Source: a virus. Taken from it: a stretch of DNA of 21,494 nucleotides. Both the position numbers and the translations under genes were made by a program. Positions 21,110 through 21,494 of the stretch are shown one piece after another; positions within the stretch are counted from its first letter, which is position 1; each line of letters begins with the position of its first letter. Under the pieces are notes generated by a model. That model ran no database searches. It was not told where the DNA came from and saw nothing but the letters and a program-made list of their open reading frames with translations. Location of the stretch: IMG/VR virus record IMGVR_UViG_3300033145_000979, positions 1 to 21,494 of that record, one strand, 5' to 3'.

Positions 21110-21494
21110 TAACACCCCCTACTTTGAGCTAAATTTTCTTTGAACTCCATAAAACAGCAATTACTAAACTCATAATCTCCGTTACTGTTTTCCCTATGTA
21201 TGCTCGGTTTATTCATTAGTCTAGCATTATCTCTGTGCCACAATTTCTCAACTTCTTTTAATGTGAGCTTAAACTGTATTCCTTTCCCCCCATACCATTT
21301 ATACCCTTGATATTTTTCGTCGACACATCTTTTTTTAGCACAATGATAATGAGTTGACCATGGAGCTTTCTTCCGCCATTCTCTTTGGAGTTTTAATGCT
21401 AGTTCTGGTTTATTTTTTCTAAATGCTTCACTCACTTTGCGTATTTTTTCTCTATTTCTTTCACACCATTTTCTCTTTGATTCTTTTACTTTTT
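21109..21494 (-). CDS. HNH-type endonuclease-like protein, C-terminal part (runs off right edge)
   Basis: The frame is open from the right edge to TAA at 21109. An internal GTG at 21435 is unlikely to be the start because the sequence upstream of it (KWCERNREKIRK) matches the basic N-terminal style of the related gene. The core reads CAKKRCVDEKYQGYKWYGGKGI, then KLWHRDNARLMNKPSI, then NSNGDYEFSNCCF. It shares the YGG(K/R)GI and GDYE-(Y/F)-x-N-C signatures of the gene at 20463-19936 but is clearly diverged. The DR-x-D of the family is HREN here, so activity is uncertain. It is a 5'-truncated gene at the window edge. Confidence 0.7.
   Translation of the reverse strand, partial: KVKESKRKWCERNREKIRKVSEAFRKNKPELALKLQREWRKKAPWSTHYHCAKKRCVDEKYQGYKWYGGKGIQFKLTLKEVEKLWHRDNARLMNKPSIHRENSNGDYEFSNCCFMEFKENLAQSRGC

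Noticed and set aside
1-21494. CRISPR arrays, tRNA or rRNA genes, integrase, attachment sites
   Set aside because: I looked for evenly spaced repeats, cloverleaf features and an integrase-like protein and found none that could be supported.

Overview
This window looks like part of the genome, or a prophage, of a tailed double-stranded DNA virus with a short-tailed (podovirus-like) plan. About 18 kb on the minus strand is one tightly packed virion operon. It reads, in transcription order (right to left): small terminase, two small accessory genes, a 45-residue ORF, large terminase, a zinc-ribbon lipoprotein, portal, two small proteins (one zinc-finger), a 48-residue protein, scaffold, major capsid protein, a decoration-type protein, an O-antigen-ligase-like membrane protein, two coiled-coil proteins, a tail adaptor, a large tail protein, a tail-fibre set, an acyltransferase-like protein, and ejection-type proteins running off the left edge. 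I see no tape measure, sheath or tube gene, which fits a short tail. The host is not identified. A lipobox protein, several Sec signal peptides and a WaaL/Wzy-like protein point to a Gram-negative (diderm) bacterium. The DNA is AT-rich and most genes have Shine-Dalgarno sites.

The operon is probably driven by a sigma70-like promoter (TTGACA, 18 bp spacer, TATACT) just upstream of the small terminase gene. Genes are joined by ATGA or TAATG stop/start overlaps, so translation is probably coupled. Hairpins after the decoration gene and before the scaffold gene, and a duplicated hairpin leader in front of a small ORF and of the large terminase, may tune stoichiometry.

Divergent from it, on the plus strand at 18.5-19.2 kb, is a three-gene cassette of small proteins with its own promoter, an operator-like dyad and a good rho-independent terminator. 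To its right (19.2-21.5 kb) a minus-strand run of very small genes includes CXXC microproteins, a one-helix membrane protein, a Cys-rich protein and two related HNH-type endonuclease-like genes. One of these is preceded by a consensus TTGACA-17-TATAAT promoter and a compact structured RNA of about 99 nt ending in a U-run. This is the best candidate for an undescribed element.

The most unusual protein-level feature is that five proteins that look like virion components (decoration protein, large tail protein, and three tail-fibre or tail-associated proteins) each begin with a Sec-type signal peptide, alongside a lipoprotein and an O-antigen-ligase-like protein in the same operon. Taken together this suggests an envelope-linked step in assembly or a set of host-surface modifiers. 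That is inference and needs experimental support.
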